Notes: generated from the sequence alone by a model not told the origin. Shown: positions 40,109 to 50,016, counted from the first letter of the stretch. The stretch: DNA of 54,159 nt from Gemmobacter megaterium (GCF_900156815.1 NZ_FTOT01000012.1:1-54159); one strand, 5' to 3'. A program made the numbers and translations.

Positions 40109-42287
40109 ATGGATCCTGGCGGCGCTGCTGTCCACCACCTGCCTGTGCACGCCCAGCCAGGCCAAGGCGGGGCCGATTGCGCCGTTTTTGCAGGGCATCT
40201 GGGTAGGGCTGACCACGGGGGTCGGGGCGGCAGCTGGGATCGGTGGTGCCTTTGCGACGGGAATGAGCGCAGGCGCCTGGCTGGTGGGCGGGACATTCCT
40301 GTCGCGCATCGTGGTTTCGGTCGGGCTGTCGCTGCTGTCACAGGCGCTGATGCCCAAGCCCAAGATGCCGCCGCCGCCCGAGATCATGACGAACTACGCG
40401 CAGGACGTGGCTTTCGTCGAATGGGCCTATGGCCGGGTGCGCAAGGGCGGGCCGATGGCCCTGTCGGCCTATTCCGCGGTGCCGGTGGTCAATCCCGGCG
40501 GGTCGGATGCCAAGGGCAAGCGCCACTATGGCGTGCTGATCGCCTGCCATTCCACGCGCGGGCCGGTGGTGCATTACCTGGACAAGCGCGAGGTGGAGCT
40601 GGACGCGGGCGGCTTTGTCACCACCGATCCGATCCGCTGGCCCGAAGGGTCGCATCCCGGCGTCTGGCACGGTCAGGTGCGGCCCTATACCGGCCAGCCG
40701 GGGCAGGCCGCCGATCCGGTCTGGCAGGCCGCATTCCCCGAAGTGGGGGCCAGCGACAATTTCGCGGGCCTGTCCTATGCGGGCCTCTACGCGGCGCGCT
40801 GCGCGACAGAGCTGTTTTCGCAGATTTATTCCAATGGCAGGGAATGGGCTTATGCGCCGGTCTGGGATGGCTGCGATACGGTCTATGATCCGCGCACCGA
40901 CAGCACCGACTGGACCGACAATGCCGCGCTGATCATCGCCGATATCGCCACCCGCATCTACGGCAAGCAGGTGGATTGGGCCGAGGTGGCAGCCGAGGCC
41001 GATATCTGCGACCAGCCGGTCACCAACCGCGACGGTGGCACGCAAAAACGCTGGACGATCAACACCGTGATCCGCGCGGATATGACCTGGGAACAGGCGC
41101 GCGCGCATCTCCAAATGTGCTGCGATGCGTGGTTTTACGAGCGGTCGGACGGCAAGCTGGGGTTCAAGGTTGGCGATTATCAGGAGCCGGACCTGATCCT
41201 GACAGCGGCGGATTTTGTCAGCCTGACGGTCAAGCACAAGGCCACCGATCCTGATGCCGTGGGCAGCTACGCCCTGCGCTATGTCGAACCGGCGCGGGAC
41301 TGGAACGAAGAGGTGTCGGGGGCGGTCATCGTCAACCCCGATCCGACGGCACCACGGGCGGAAGAAGAATGTTTCGGGATCGACAGCCACAATCAGGCGT
41401 GGCGCGTGATCCGTCGCTGGGCGGCCACGGCCCAGCCGGAATGGTCGATCACCGGCACCCTGAAATATATCGGGCGCCAGGTGATGGGGCGGCGTTTCGT
41501 GCGCATCCAGCACGCCGAACTGGGGCTGGATTGCCGCTGCGAGGTGGGTCTGCTGGCCCGCAATGGCGGATCGCATACCTGGCAGATTCAGGCGGTTTCG
41601 GTCGAGCCAGAGGATTTTACGCCGGATGCCCTGGCGCTGGAGCCGCCGCGCACGCTGCGCGCCTCGGTGGCCGAGGATGGCACGGTGCCCGCGCCTGCCA
41701 GCCTGTCGGGTCAGGTGGTCGAGGGCACCGGCGGTGTCGCGCTGATCGACTGGACCTGGCCTGCCCAGACCGAGGATCTGCGCCAGCAGCTGCGCGTCCG
41801 GTCACCGGATGCCGGTTTGCCGGATTGGCAGATCGTCGATATCCCCGGCGGGCAGGGCAATCTGCTGTCCTCTGGACTGATCGACGGCGCGGAATATGAG
41901 GCGCAGCTGCGCAACCGCACCAATGCCGGGCGGCTGTCGGTCTGGGTGCCCGAGGCGCCCGTGGTGGTGCAGGCGGTGGCCAATACCGACCCGCCCCCTG
42001 CGGTCGAGGATTTTGCCGCCACGGTGGCCGGGTCGACCGTCGTGGTGGGCTGGACCGCGCCCAATAGCCCCCGCTATGTCGCCGCCCGCATCTATCGCGC
42101 GGCGGGCGCGGGGGCCGTCTTTGGCGACGCATCGGTGGTGCGGCTGGAATTCGGCGCCGCCTCGCTGGCGGATAGCTGGACTGACCCCGGCCCAGGTGTC
42201 GGGGCGCATCGCTACTGGATAGAGCCGATCAACGGATCGGGTATCGGCGGGCCGGTCAGCGGCCCCCAAACCATCACACTCATCTGA
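40101..42287 (+). CDS. Tail tip / host specificity protein (J-like)
   Basis: The 728-residue protein is a central tip attachment protein. It has conserved NYAQDVAFVEWAYGRVRKGG, GVLIACHSTRGPVVHYLDKR and LQMCCDAWFYERSDGKLGFK, as in lambda J-type proteins, and one or two fibronectin-III-like domains near the C-terminus (residues about 535-725). Unusually, the N-terminus reads like a signal peptide (MRRWILAALLSTTCLCTPSQ) followed by a hydrophobic Gly/Ala segment; this may instead be a tail-channel or membrane-active part. Confidence 0.85.
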   Translation: MRRWILAALLSTTCLCTPSQAKAGPIAPFLQGIWVGLTTGVGAAAGIGGAFATGMSAGAWLVGGTFLSRIVVSVGLSLLSQALMPKPKMPPPPEIMTNYAQDVAFVEWAYGRVRKGGPMALSAYSAVPVVNPGGSDAKGKRHYGVLIACHSTRGPVVHYLDKREVELDAGGFVTTDPIRWPEGSHPGVWHGQVRPYTGQPGQAADPVWQAAFPEVGASDNFAGLSYAGLYAARCATELFSQIYSNGREWAYAPVWDGCDTVYDPRTDSTDWTDNAALIIADIATRIYGKQVDWAEVAAEADICDQPVTNRDGGTQKRWTINTVIRADMTWEQARAHLQMCCDAWFYERSDGKLGFKVGDYQEPDLILTAADFVSLTVKHKATDPDAVGSYALRYVEPARDWNEEVSGAVIVNPDPTAPRAEEECFGIDSHNQAWRVIRRWAATAQPEWSITGTLKYIGRQVMGRRFVRIQHAELGLDCRCEVGLLARNGGSHTWQIQAVSVEPEDFTPDALALEPPRTLRASVAEDGTVPAPASLSGQVVEGTGGVALIDWTWPAQTEDLRQQLRVRSPDAGLPDWQIVDIPGGQGNLLSSGLIDGAEYEAQLRNRTNAGRLSVWVPEAPVVVQAVANTDPPPAVEDFAATVAGSTVVVGWTAPNSPRYVAARIYRAAGAGAVFGDASVVRLEFGAASLADSWTDPGPGVGAHRYWIEPINGSGIGGPVSGPQTITLI

Positions 42288-42297
42288 GAGGCACCCC

Positions 42298-45200
42298 ATG
42301 CCGATGCTGTTGACCCGGATCACCGGCCCCGTTGACCTGCCCAATGGCGAGACGCCGCGCCACGGGCGGGTGCATTTCCAGCTGCGTGACTGGGACCGGA
42401 CGGGCGATCACCTGATCATGCCGCGCGAGGTGGTGGCGCAGCTGGATGCCATGGGCTGGCTGGACGTGCGGTTGCAGACCACCACGACGCTGGACCGTGG
42501 GTCGATCTACGATGTGGCGGTGCAATATTGGTCGGTCGCGCTGGGGCGGCAGATCGTGGTGCAGCTGCCCGGTATCGCCGTGCCCGCCTCTGGCCCCGTC
42601 ACCCTGGCCAGCCTGTTGGCGATCCCGGCCCCGGTGCCGGATGTGCCCGATGCGCTGGCACAGGCCATTGCGGCCAAGGCGGCGGCCGAGGCGGCGGCGG
42701 TGTCGGCGGCGGCCTCGGCCACCTTCGCGGGTGGGGCAGCGGATATGACCAAGGGGCGCCGGACGCGCCTGCGCGCGATTGTGACCGGCGACTGGCAGCC
42801 AAAGATCGGTGATCCGCTGATGCCGCCGGGGCAGGAGAACAGTCAGTTCGGGATTCTGGAGCGGGTGCTGGACAGCATGGGTGCGCAACTGCCCGCCGCC
42901 GATCTGATGTTGCACGTCGGCGATATCGGCCAGCGTCTGGCCTGTTCCACGACAAATATCACCACGATTCGTGCGGCCGGGCTGGATCCCGATGAGGTGT
43001 TGCAACCGGGCGACCCCTACCCTTGGGGTATGGGGCGGGTGCTGCCCGAGGTCTGGGGCCGTGCGCGGATCAGCCTGGATCGTTTTTTCGCGGTGGCGGG
43101 CAACCACGACGTCTCGGGTCGGGGTGGCAAGACGAACCCACGCGCCTGGATGTTCGACGATTTCCGCGAAGTCTTTGGCCGGTCCACCTATGCGATGACG
43201 ATTGGTCGTCTGGGTTTCATGTTCATGAGCACCGAATCCGGCGGCGTAGGAGGGCAGATCCCGCGTGATGCGGTGGATTACGCCGACCGGGTGATGCGGG
43301 CGCATCCCTATCATTTCTGGCACATCGTGATCCACCAGCCCCCGGTGGGCTATGGGCCAGAACCGAATTCCGAAACCCGCGATCCTGTCACGGTGCCCTC
43401 GGCGGCGGCCACGTCCTGGGCCGGGGGCGGGCAGCCGCTGGTGACGGTGGGCGCCTATGCCTATGGGTCAGAGGCTGCGACGCAGGTGTTTCTGGGGGAA
43501 GTCGAGGACGGCGTTTTGCTGACCTACGGGGTGGACTATGCCTATGCCGACGATGCCGGCGCTCCGCCCGAGGATGACACTCTGCCGCCCGAGGGCGAAG
43601 AAGGGGCCGACGACGACACGCCAGAGCCTGCCCCGCCGTATACCGATATCCGGCTGTTGCAGACCTGGCAGCACGGGCCGATCACCGATGAGACTGTGCT
43701 GCAATTGCGTATCGCCTATGTCAAGGCGGCGCTGGATTTCCACAGCACGCAACTGGTGCTGGGAACGCCATCGGACCCCGGCCTGATCCGTCGCCATGCG
43801 GACCGGATTTTCGCGGTGTTCTACGGGCACACCGGGATCATCAATAGCTATGACCAGACCCCGACGCGGTATGACGCCGATCTTGATCTTTGGTGGGTCT
43901 GCAACAACATGGCAATTCCGCGCTGCGCCCGCGCGGGGATCGACGGCACCGACAATCCGCTGATCTGGTCGGTCGCGGATTGGGATACGGACAGCAGCAC
44001 CCTGACCTTTCGGCGCTGGAATGCCACCGCAGATGAGGTGGGCGGCGAATGGGTCGGGGCCTGGCTGTCGGACACCCACCCCGGCCTGATGTGCGATTTC
44101 CAGATCACCTATCCCGGTCAGCTGGACCTGGGTGACGGGCGGGTGACGTTCGACGGGCGGCGCCAGCAGCTGACCGATATGGACGCGCGGCACATCCTGA
44201 TCCGCCGCGATATCGACGAGGCGCCGGGCCGCCGCACGCCGGGCGCCCCGGATGAGGCGGGCTGGCCGACCTTTGACCGCGAGGGCGGCAGCAGCCTGGA
44301 AATCGCCCGGCTGGTCCTGGAAGATAAGGCGCTGAATGGCATCGTCGCTGGCGACGGGATGCATACCAGCGTGTCGCTGGCGCGTGGGGCCACATCCTCG
44401 CTGGGCGGTCGCGTTGCCTGGCAGCGCGATGCGACGCGCGAGGTGATGCAGGCCGGATATGAGCACGCGACCGGATCGGACGGCACGCCGCGCGCCCGCG
44501 CCTGGTGGTCGGCGGTGGACGTGGCCGGGGTCTGGCGCCGCGTGTTCGAGATCGACGGCGACACGGGCCGGATCCGCGCGCCGGGGGGCGTCGAGGGGCC
44601 GCTGGAAATCTCTGTTCCCGCGATCAGCATCGACGATGCGCCGGTTGCACCGCAGGCTGGCCTCAAGCTCGACTGGCGCGAGGGCGGCCAGAACCTGGGC
44701 GCGGGCGAGGGTGTGAGCGTAGAATGGACTGTCACATTGCTGGACGATCCGGCCCCGGTGCCGGTAGGCCGCATAGCGATGCGCAAGGTCAACGCCCTGG
44801 ACGCCAGCCGATTGTCAGAGCTGGCGTTCCAACTGTCCGAGGATGGCGCGGCGGTGCCGCGCGACGTGCTGGTGGTCGACCCGGTCACGGGGCGGTTCAC
44901 CGGGCCGGGCATTACCCAGACCTCGACCGACGCCACCGCTGGGCGGCTGAGCAAGGCGGGCGATTATGGATGGGGCGCGCTGGCCACCGCACCGGCCAAT
45001 ATCGGCAGCTGGTTGCGCACCGATGCGCCCAGCGGGGTCTATGTCTTTGGCGCGACCACGACGGATCAGACCGATATGCCGCCCGGCTATTCGTCGGGCA
45101 ACTTCGGCACCGTCGTGGTCGAGCGATTCAGCCCGACGTTCTTCACCCTGCGTGCCATGCGGGCGGGTGCGGCCAATCCGCCAGAAACCTGGACCCGGCG

Positions 45201-45660
45201 CTACATGAACGGCACCTGGGGCACGTGGCACCAGGTGCGCAACACCGCCAATACGACGGTGGACAGCAACGGGTTCGTCAAGGCCGCGTCCCCAATCGCC
45301 CGCGTGGGCGGCGGGGTGGACCCCGATCAGGGCTTTGCCGCGGCGGGCGATGGTGCGGTCAATGCGATGGCGGCGGGCGTGACGATCACGCGGGTGGGGC
45401 TGGGGGTCTATATGCTGGGCGGCAGCCACGGCCTCGCGCAGAGCGGCTGGCAGATCGAGGTGCCGCGCGATCACAATGGCAATCGTCTGGTGCATGTGGC
45501 CACGACCTGGGCGGATGGCGTGCTGATCGTCACCCTGACCGCCCCTGTCTGGGATGATGGGCTGTGGATCGCGGGCGATCCGATGGACGCGCCCGGCGGC
45601 CGCTGGGTCGATGTGCGTCTGCACCAGCCCGAGCCAGAGCCGGAGACCGAGCCGGACTAG
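42298..45660 (+). CDS. Tail fibre with metallophosphoesterase-like domain
   Basis: The 1120-residue protein has an N-terminal attachment part (1-145, ending in an Ala-rich helix) and a calcineurin-like phosphoesterase core at about 155-530. The core motifs are VTGDWQ (D165), HVGDIG (D209), AGNHD (N269-H270-D271), VIHQPP (H345) and YGHTG (H511). Motif I has Gln167 instead of the usual His, and motif V lacks the second His. An acidic linker lies at 415-450. The C-terminal third has a pyocin-knob-like repeat (SKAGDYGWGALATAPANIGS) and a fibre tip. It may hydrolyse surface phosphodiesters. Confidence 0.82.
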   Translation: MPMLLTRITGPVDLPNGETPRHGRVHFQLRDWDRTGDHLIMPREVVAQLDAMGWLDVRLQTTTTLDRGSIYDVAVQYWSVALGRQIVVQLPGIAVPASGPVTLASLLAIPAPVPDVPDALAQAIAAKAAAEAAAVSAAASATFAGGAADMTKGRRTRLRAIVTGDWQPKIGDPLMPPGQENSQFGILERVLDSMGAQLPAADLMLHVGDIGQRLACSTTNITTIRAAGLDPDEVLQPGDPYPWGMGRVLPEVWGRARISLDRFFAVAGNHDVSGRGGKTNPRAWMFDDFREVFGRSTYAMTIGRLGFMFMSTESGGVGGQIPRDAVDYADRVMRAHPYHFWHIVIHQPPVGYGPEPNSETRDPVTVPSAAATSWAGGGQPLVTVGAYAYGSEAATQVFLGEVEDGVLLTYGVDYAYADDAGAPPEDDTLPPEGEEGADDDTPEPAPPYTDIRLLQTWQHGPITDETVLQLRIAYVKAALDFHSTQLVLGTPSDPGLIRRHADRIFAVFYGHTGIINSYDQTPTRYDADLDLWWVCNNMAIPRCARAGIDGTDNPLIWSVADWDTDSSTLTFRRWNATADEVGGEWVGAWLSDTHPGLMCDFQITYPGQLDLGDGRVTFDGRRQQLTDMDARHILIRRDIDEAPGRRTPGAPDEAGWPTFDREGGSSLEIARLVLEDKALNGIVAGDGMHTSVSLARGATSSLGGRVAWQRDATREVMQAGYEHATGSDGTPRARAWWSAVDVAGVWRRVFEIDGDTGRIRAPGGVEGPLEISVPAISIDDAPVAPQAGLKLDWREGGQNLGAGEGVSVEWTVTLLDDPAPVPVGRIAMRKVNALDASRLSELAFQLSEDGAAVPRDVLVVDPVTGRFTGPGITQTSTDATAGRLSKAGDYGWGALATAPANIGSWLRTDAPSGVYVFGATTTDQTDMPPGYSSGNFGTVVVERFSPTFFTLRAMRAGAANPPETWTRRYMNGTWGTWHQVRNTANTTVDSNGFVKAASPIARVGGGVDPDQGFAAAGDGAVNAMAAGVTITRVGLGVYMLGGSHGLAQSGWQIEVPRDHNGNRLVHVATTWADGVLIVTLTAPVWDDGLWIAGDPMDAPGGRWVDVRLHQPEPEPETEPD

Positions 45661-45709
45661 GCCCCGGTGGCTGACCAAATCCCGACACGACATCTGCGCA
45701 GGAGTGACC

Positions 45710-46033
45710 ATGGCCGACCTACCGCCCGATCCGGGCCTGATCGAGACAATCAACCGGGCCATCGGTGGCGCGGCCACCGCGCTGATCGCGGGCTTTGCGG
45801 GCCGGGCGATGTATCACGCGGGCGAAGTGCGCGCCAAGCGCCGTCCGATCCTGTCGTGGGATCTGCTATGGGAGGCGCCTCTGGTCCTCGGCATGGCGAT
45901 GATTGGCGACAGCGTCGGTGTCTACTTCGCTTTCCCGCGCGAGGTGACAGTCGGGCTGATCGCATTTCTTGCCTACCTCGGCCCGCGTGGGGCCGGGGCG
46001 GCGCTGGAACGCTGGGCCAGCCGCAAGGGCTGA
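45710..46033 (+). CDS. LydA-like phage holin
   Basis: The 107-residue membrane protein has a Gly/Ala-rich first helix (ETINRAIGGAATALIAGFAG), a basic turn (RAKRRPI), and two further helices (APLVLGMAMIGDSVGVYFAF and GLIAFLAYLGPRGAG). This is the LydA/holin superfamily III pattern. GCAGGAG precedes ATG 45710. It should permeabilise the inner membrane for lysis. The endolysin gene lies 4.3 kb downstream, which is an unusually wide separation. Confidence 0.8.
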   Translation: MADLPPDPGLIETINRAIGGAATALIAGFAGRAMYHAGEVRAKRRPILSWDLLWEAPLVLGMAMIGDSVGVYFAFPREVTVGLIAFLAYLGPRGAGAALERWASRKG

Positions 46034-46075
46034 CCGTCTGACATCCGTCTAACAATTCAGCTTCAGGAGCCTGAG

Positions 46076-46345
46076 ATGCCCCCCATTGACATGTTTACCT
46101 ATAGCGCCACGGCGCTTGCGGACCCGGCCAGCGCCGCGCTGGCGATCACCCCGTCCGACGGCAGTGATCTGCTGATGGTGCCCCGTGCGCTGTATTGCAC
46201 CGGCGCTGGCACGGTGCAGGTCACGATGCGCGCCGGTGGCGATCCGGTCATCCTGCCGATGCTGGTGGGCACGCCCTTGCCGGTGCGCGTGACGCGGGTC
46301 TGGGCAACGGGCACCACCGCCACCGGAATTGTTGGGGTCTGGTGA
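46076..46345 (+). CDS. Small phage structural protein
   Basis: The 89-residue protein (ALAITPSDGSDLLMVPRALY, VTMRAGGDPVILPMLVGTPL, RVWATGTTATGIVGVW) is of a beta-rich type commonly found next to phage tail-fibre genes, possibly a trimeric spike or adaptor. AGGAGCCTGAG precedes the start, and the stop overlaps the next gene by one base. Confidence 0.72.
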   Translation: MPPIDMFTYSATALADPASAALAITPSDGSDLLMVPRALYCTGAGTVQVTMRAGGDPVILPMLVGTPLPVRVTRVWATGTTATGIVGVW

Positions 46346-49300
46346 TGTTTGGCCTTGGGTTCGGATTGGCAGCCGTCGCGCTGCACGCGGGTGGTACGCC
46401 CCCGGTGATCACCGGCACCGGCCCGGTGCTGGCGGCGCTGTACGCAGGTGACAGGCTTGGTGATGCCGTGACCTGGGGCAGCTATCACCCCGTCGATTCC
46501 TCCACCGTGCGGCAGATGCGGCTGGACGCTGGGGAATGGGTGGCCTTTGACGGTGATACTCTGGTGCAGGACGGCGAGAGCTGGCAGGTGCGCGAGCTGG
46601 TCAGCCTGGGCGAGGTCGAGGTGATCTATGCCACCCTGCCGCGCGTGGTCGAGGCTGTGGTGACAGAGCCGACGGAACCAACCGAACCCACGGAGCCAAC
46701 GGAACCCACAGAGCCGACCGAGCCAACCGAACCCACGGAACCAACGGAACCGACAGAGCCGACCGAACCAACCGAGCCGGTGCCTGCCGCAGCGCCGGTC
46801 TATGCCGATGAGATCACGGTGGCCGGGATCAGCTTTACCTTCTGGGATGCCGCGACGGGGGGCAATCAGATCGAGGTGCCGGTCTATTGGGACGCCTTGG
46901 GCGATCTGCCGGTGATCGGCACGCATGACAGCGATATCTATGTGCAGGATGGCACGCCGTCCGAGCTGATCGCCCACGCCAACCCCAGCTATTCCAGCGG
47001 CAGCACGGTGGATGCGGCATTCCCGGCCCTGACATGGGCGCATGGGATGATGCGCGACGCTGATCTGCGCGGCAGCCAGATCGTCAACCCTTTCGGTGAC
47101 CGGGTGCAGGCGTTGGACCAGTTGCTGTCCGGGGCCGCCAGTGCCCAGACCAGTGGCCGGTCGCGGTATGTCCACGGGCTGAATGTCTCGGTCGGGGCAA
47201 CCGGCGTGCGGGTCAAGATCGACCAAGACGATACCGCCTCGCTGATCAAGTCGGTGCGGCGCAGCGATATTGACCACCCGTCCAGTGGATCGGGCTGGCA
47301 GTTGTTCCTGGAGCCGCCTGCGGTGCTGTCCTTTGTGCCGACCGCCCCGCCCGAGGGCTTTTTCGCACCGTGCCCGACACGCGGGCTGGGCGAGATCAAG
47401 GGGCACGAGGCGGCGGTCAATCTGGGAGTGCTGCGCAATCTGGCGCCCGTGGGCACCTTCAGCAAGGCCGACGCGGAAACCCGCACCCAGCCTTGGCGGC
47501 TGCACAATGGCTGGGGTGGCGATGCGCTGTCGAGGATCCAGACCGTCTACGAATCCACCGGCACCCGCTATGCCTCGTACTACGGCATCGAATTCGCGCG
47601 GGCGGGGCTGTGGCTGCACACCGATCAATCGGCGGTGGACAAGCGGCTGACTGCCCTGCGCAAGATCCGGCAGGGGCTGTGGATGCTGGCCGAGCTGGAG
47701 ATGGGCTATCGGCTGGGCGCGGGCGCGGGCCAGAATCACGGCTATTGGCCGGATATGATGCTGGCGGCATTCGCGCTGGGGCGGCAGGATTGGCTGGACC
47801 TGATCGACAGCCAGCTGCGCACTGGCGCGCTGCAACAGCCGTTCTGGCGGACCGAGGCGGCGGTGGGCTACCCCGTGGCCTGGGAAAGCCCCACTTCTCT
47901 GCGGCAGAAACAGTATATCCCGGTGCGGCCGGAAACCGTCGGCACCGCCTGGCTGTGCCAGCAGCTGGGGCAGGGGCGCAATTCGGCCTATTCCGACAAT
48001 GAACAGCAGGGCTATCTGCCGATGACCAGCCATCCCGGCGCGCTGGAGACGCTGTTCGTGGGCCTGCTGCAAAACGGCCCCGGCGGTCAGACCGGCGTGG
48101 ATGCGATATTGCGCGGTGGGCCGCTGGACCCGACCAATGACCGGGCCGCCAAGATCGCCTATTTCGACCATTTCGCGGCCATCAGCCTGGCCAATGACTG
48201 GGAGGCATCGACCGGCGCGCTGTCCGGCTATGGGTCGCAATTCTGGGCCGCGCATCGCAATGCCATGCCCGCGGCGGTCTATCCCCATGTGCCGGCGGAA
48301 ATCGTCGTGCCATCTGTCACGGGCGGAACGCGGTCCTTCAGCTATGATTTCCAGGGCAAGGACAAATCCGCCTGGCCGATCACCCGCCGCGATCTGCGGT
48401 TCTCCTTGGATCAGGTGCAGTATGTGCAGGTCGATGATGTCGCGGCCAGCGGATCGGTCAGCGGCCTGATCGCCGCGCCGCATTATGTGCAGCTGCGCCA
48501 GCACAATGAGCATGGCCCCGGCCCTTGGTCCAGCCATCAGCGTTTCACGACCCAGACCGAGGCGGCGCCGCGTGGCTATGCCAATGTCACCGGCGCCGTG
48601 ACCAATGCCCAGCCGGAATTCGCTGTGGCGCCGCGCATGATGGTCAAGCGGATGCCCGCCGCCGCCTTCCCCGACTATGTCGAGGCGCCCGAGGTGTTGT
48701 CGGTGGCCAATATCACGCTCTATGCCGGGGTGGGCTATCAGGCCGCCACGGTGCACCCGGCCCCGAGCTACACATTCCAGTGGATGCTCGATGGCGAGGA
48801 TATTCCGGGGGCGGTGGGTGCCAGCTATAACGTCACGATCCCTGATCTGGCGGAGGGCCTGAGCTACCGTGTGATCGCCGACAATGGGGTCGGCACGCCT
48901 GCCGTGGCGGTCAGCCAGACGGTGACGGTGTTCAGCGCACCGACGGTCCCGGATGAGGTCATATTCGACAGCCGCATGGGCAATGATCTGGCGCTGTTCT
49001 GGCCAGAGCAATACGGGACCATCGTCGTCAACAATGCCACCGCCCAGGTGCAGGGCAACCTGTCGCCGGATTGGGACCGGCTGGCTGACGATGTGGATCC
49101 CGGCGATTTCACCCCCGCCACGACCAGCGCCGGGGCGCTGGTGGGGATCAAGAGCGGGTCCAACCCGCGCCTCGATATCCGCCTGACCGGGGACAGCAAG
49201 AAGCTGACCGCTGGCCGCAAATACCTGCTGCGGCTGGGCATCGGATCGTCCATGTCCAAGGATAACGTGGATTCCGAGCTGGTGCGGATCGAGGTGCTCG

Positions 49301-50016
49301 TGGGCAAGACGGTCGGCGCCTCCGATGTGGTGGCGCCCTATGTGATCGACCCCAACCCAACCCGCCGGGTGGAAAATCTGGCCTTTGGCATCGACGTGGC
49401 GCCGGGCGAGACCAGTCTGGACCTGTGGTTGCGGGCGCGCATTCCAACCCCGGCGGCAGGCACCGGCGGGCTGAATATCGAGATCTTTGACATCAGCCTG
49501 ATCGAGGTCGAGGATTACGACGATGACCTGACCGCCGTCTATCCGCCGCCGCTGCCCGCGCCAGAGGTGGTCTATAGCCTCAATCCGGCTGGCTGGACCC
49601 TGACGGATTGCGCCTTTGATGGCGAGGGGCGGCTGGTGATCGGCCCGCAGGTCGGCGGCCAGACTTCGCGCGCGACGCTGGTCATTCCGGGGCTGGATCC
49701 GCTGCGGCAATACCGGGTCACGCTGACTGTCACCCGCGTGACCGGATCGTCGGGCGCCTCGGCGCTGGTCCGGCGCCTGGGGCGCGGGGCCTATACCTCG
49801 CCGCTGTTCGGAGAGATCGCGGCCTCGTCGCAGCTCTATTACGACACCAACCTTCCGGGTGGGTCCGGGTCGAGCACGATCACCGAAACCTTCCGGCTGG
49901 CCGAACGGCCCGATCTGGTGGACGAGACCAACCTGCAACTCTACCTCCAGCACACCGGCGGCACGCCCACCACGACGCAGCACCGGATCGACGCGCTGAC
50001 GGTAGAGGCGCTGTAG
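46345..50016 (+). CDS. Giant fibre/depolymerase-like tail protein
   Basis: The 1223-residue protein has a short N-terminal domain (1-105), a Thr-Glu-Pro linker (107-145) and a large central region (about 150-640). That region has helix-rich segments such as WRLHNGWGGDALSRIQTVYE and GAGQNHGYWPDMMLAAFALG, which look like an alpha/alpha-toroid glycan-active enzyme, though no catalytic motif can be named. Ig/fibronectin-like modules follow (690-870), then two beta-sandwich carbohydrate-binding-like domains at the C-terminus. It is probably a second receptor-binding or capsule-degrading protein. Confidence 0.72.
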   Translation: MFGLGFGLAAVALHAGGTPPVITGTGPVLAALYAGDRLGDAVTWGSYHPVDSSTVRQMRLDAGEWVAFDGDTLVQDGESWQVRELVSLGEVEVIYATLPRVVEAVVTEPTEPTEPTEPTEPTEPTEPTEPTEPTEPTEPTEPTEPVPAAAPVYADEITVAGISFTFWDAATGGNQIEVPVYWDALGDLPVIGTHDSDIYVQDGTPSELIAHANPSYSSGSTVDAAFPALTWAHGMMRDADLRGSQIVNPFGDRVQALDQLLSGAASAQTSGRSRYVHGLNVSVGATGVRVKIDQDDTASLIKSVRRSDIDHPSSGSGWQLFLEPPAVLSFVPTAPPEGFFAPCPTRGLGEIKGHEAAVNLGVLRNLAPVGTFSKADAETRTQPWRLHNGWGGDALSRIQTVYESTGTRYASYYGIEFARAGLWLHTDQSAVDKRLTALRKIRQGLWMLAELEMGYRLGAGAGQNHGYWPDMMLAAFALGRQDWLDLIDSQLRTGALQQPFWRTEAAVGYPVAWESPTSLRQKQYIPVRPETVGTAWLCQQLGQGRNSAYSDNEQQGYLPMTSHPGALETLFVGLLQNGPGGQTGVDAILRGGPLDPTNDRAAKIAYFDHFAAISLANDWEASTGALSGYGSQFWAAHRNAMPAAVYPHVPAEIVVPSVTGGTRSFSYDFQGKDKSAWPITRRDLRFSLDQVQYVQVDDVAASGSVSGLIAAPHYVQLRQHNEHGPGPWSSHQRFTTQTEAAPRGYANVTGAVTNAQPEFAVAPRMMVKRMPAAAFPDYVEAPEVLSVANITLYAGVGYQAATVHPAPSYTFQWMLDGEDIPGAVGASYNVTIPDLAEGLSYRVIADNGVGTPAVAVSQTVTVFSAPTVPDEVIFDSRMGNDLALFWPEQYGTIVVNNATAQVQGNLSPDWDRLADDVDPGDFTPATTSAGALVGIKSGSNPRLDIRLTGDSKKLTAGRKYLLRLGIGSSMSKDNVDSELVRIEVLVGKTVGASDVVAPYVIDPNPTRRVENLAFGIDVAPGETSLDLWLRARIPTPAAGTGGLNIEIFDISLIEVEDYDDDLTAVYPPPLPAPEVVYSLNPAGWTLTDCAFDGEGRLVIGPQVGGQTSRATLVIPGLDPLRQYRVTLTVTRVTGSSGASALVRRLGRGAYTSPLFGEIAASSQLYYDTNLPGGSGSSTITETFRLAERPDLVDETNLQLYLQHTGGTPTTTQHRIDALTVEAL
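46663..46779 (+). repeat. Thirteen tandem Thr-Glu-Pro codon repeats
   Basis: Thirteen 9-nt units each encode Thr-Glu-Pro. The codons vary (ACA/ACG/ACC, GAG/GAA, CCG/CCA/CCC), so the DNA repeat is imperfect while the protein repeat is exact. This indicates selection on the protein as a stiff, acidic spacer and limits slippage. Confidence 0.95.

Noticed and set aside
46663-46779. Phase-variable simple repeat in the tail gene
   Set aside because: Each unit is a multiple of three and codons vary, so slippage would not change the frame.
46099-49983. Very long leftward open frame (over 1200 codons) opposite the giant tail gene
   Set aside because: It is the mirror frame of a high-GC coding region, full of Arg, Gly, His and Gln, with no start signal. 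The rightward gene has domain structure.
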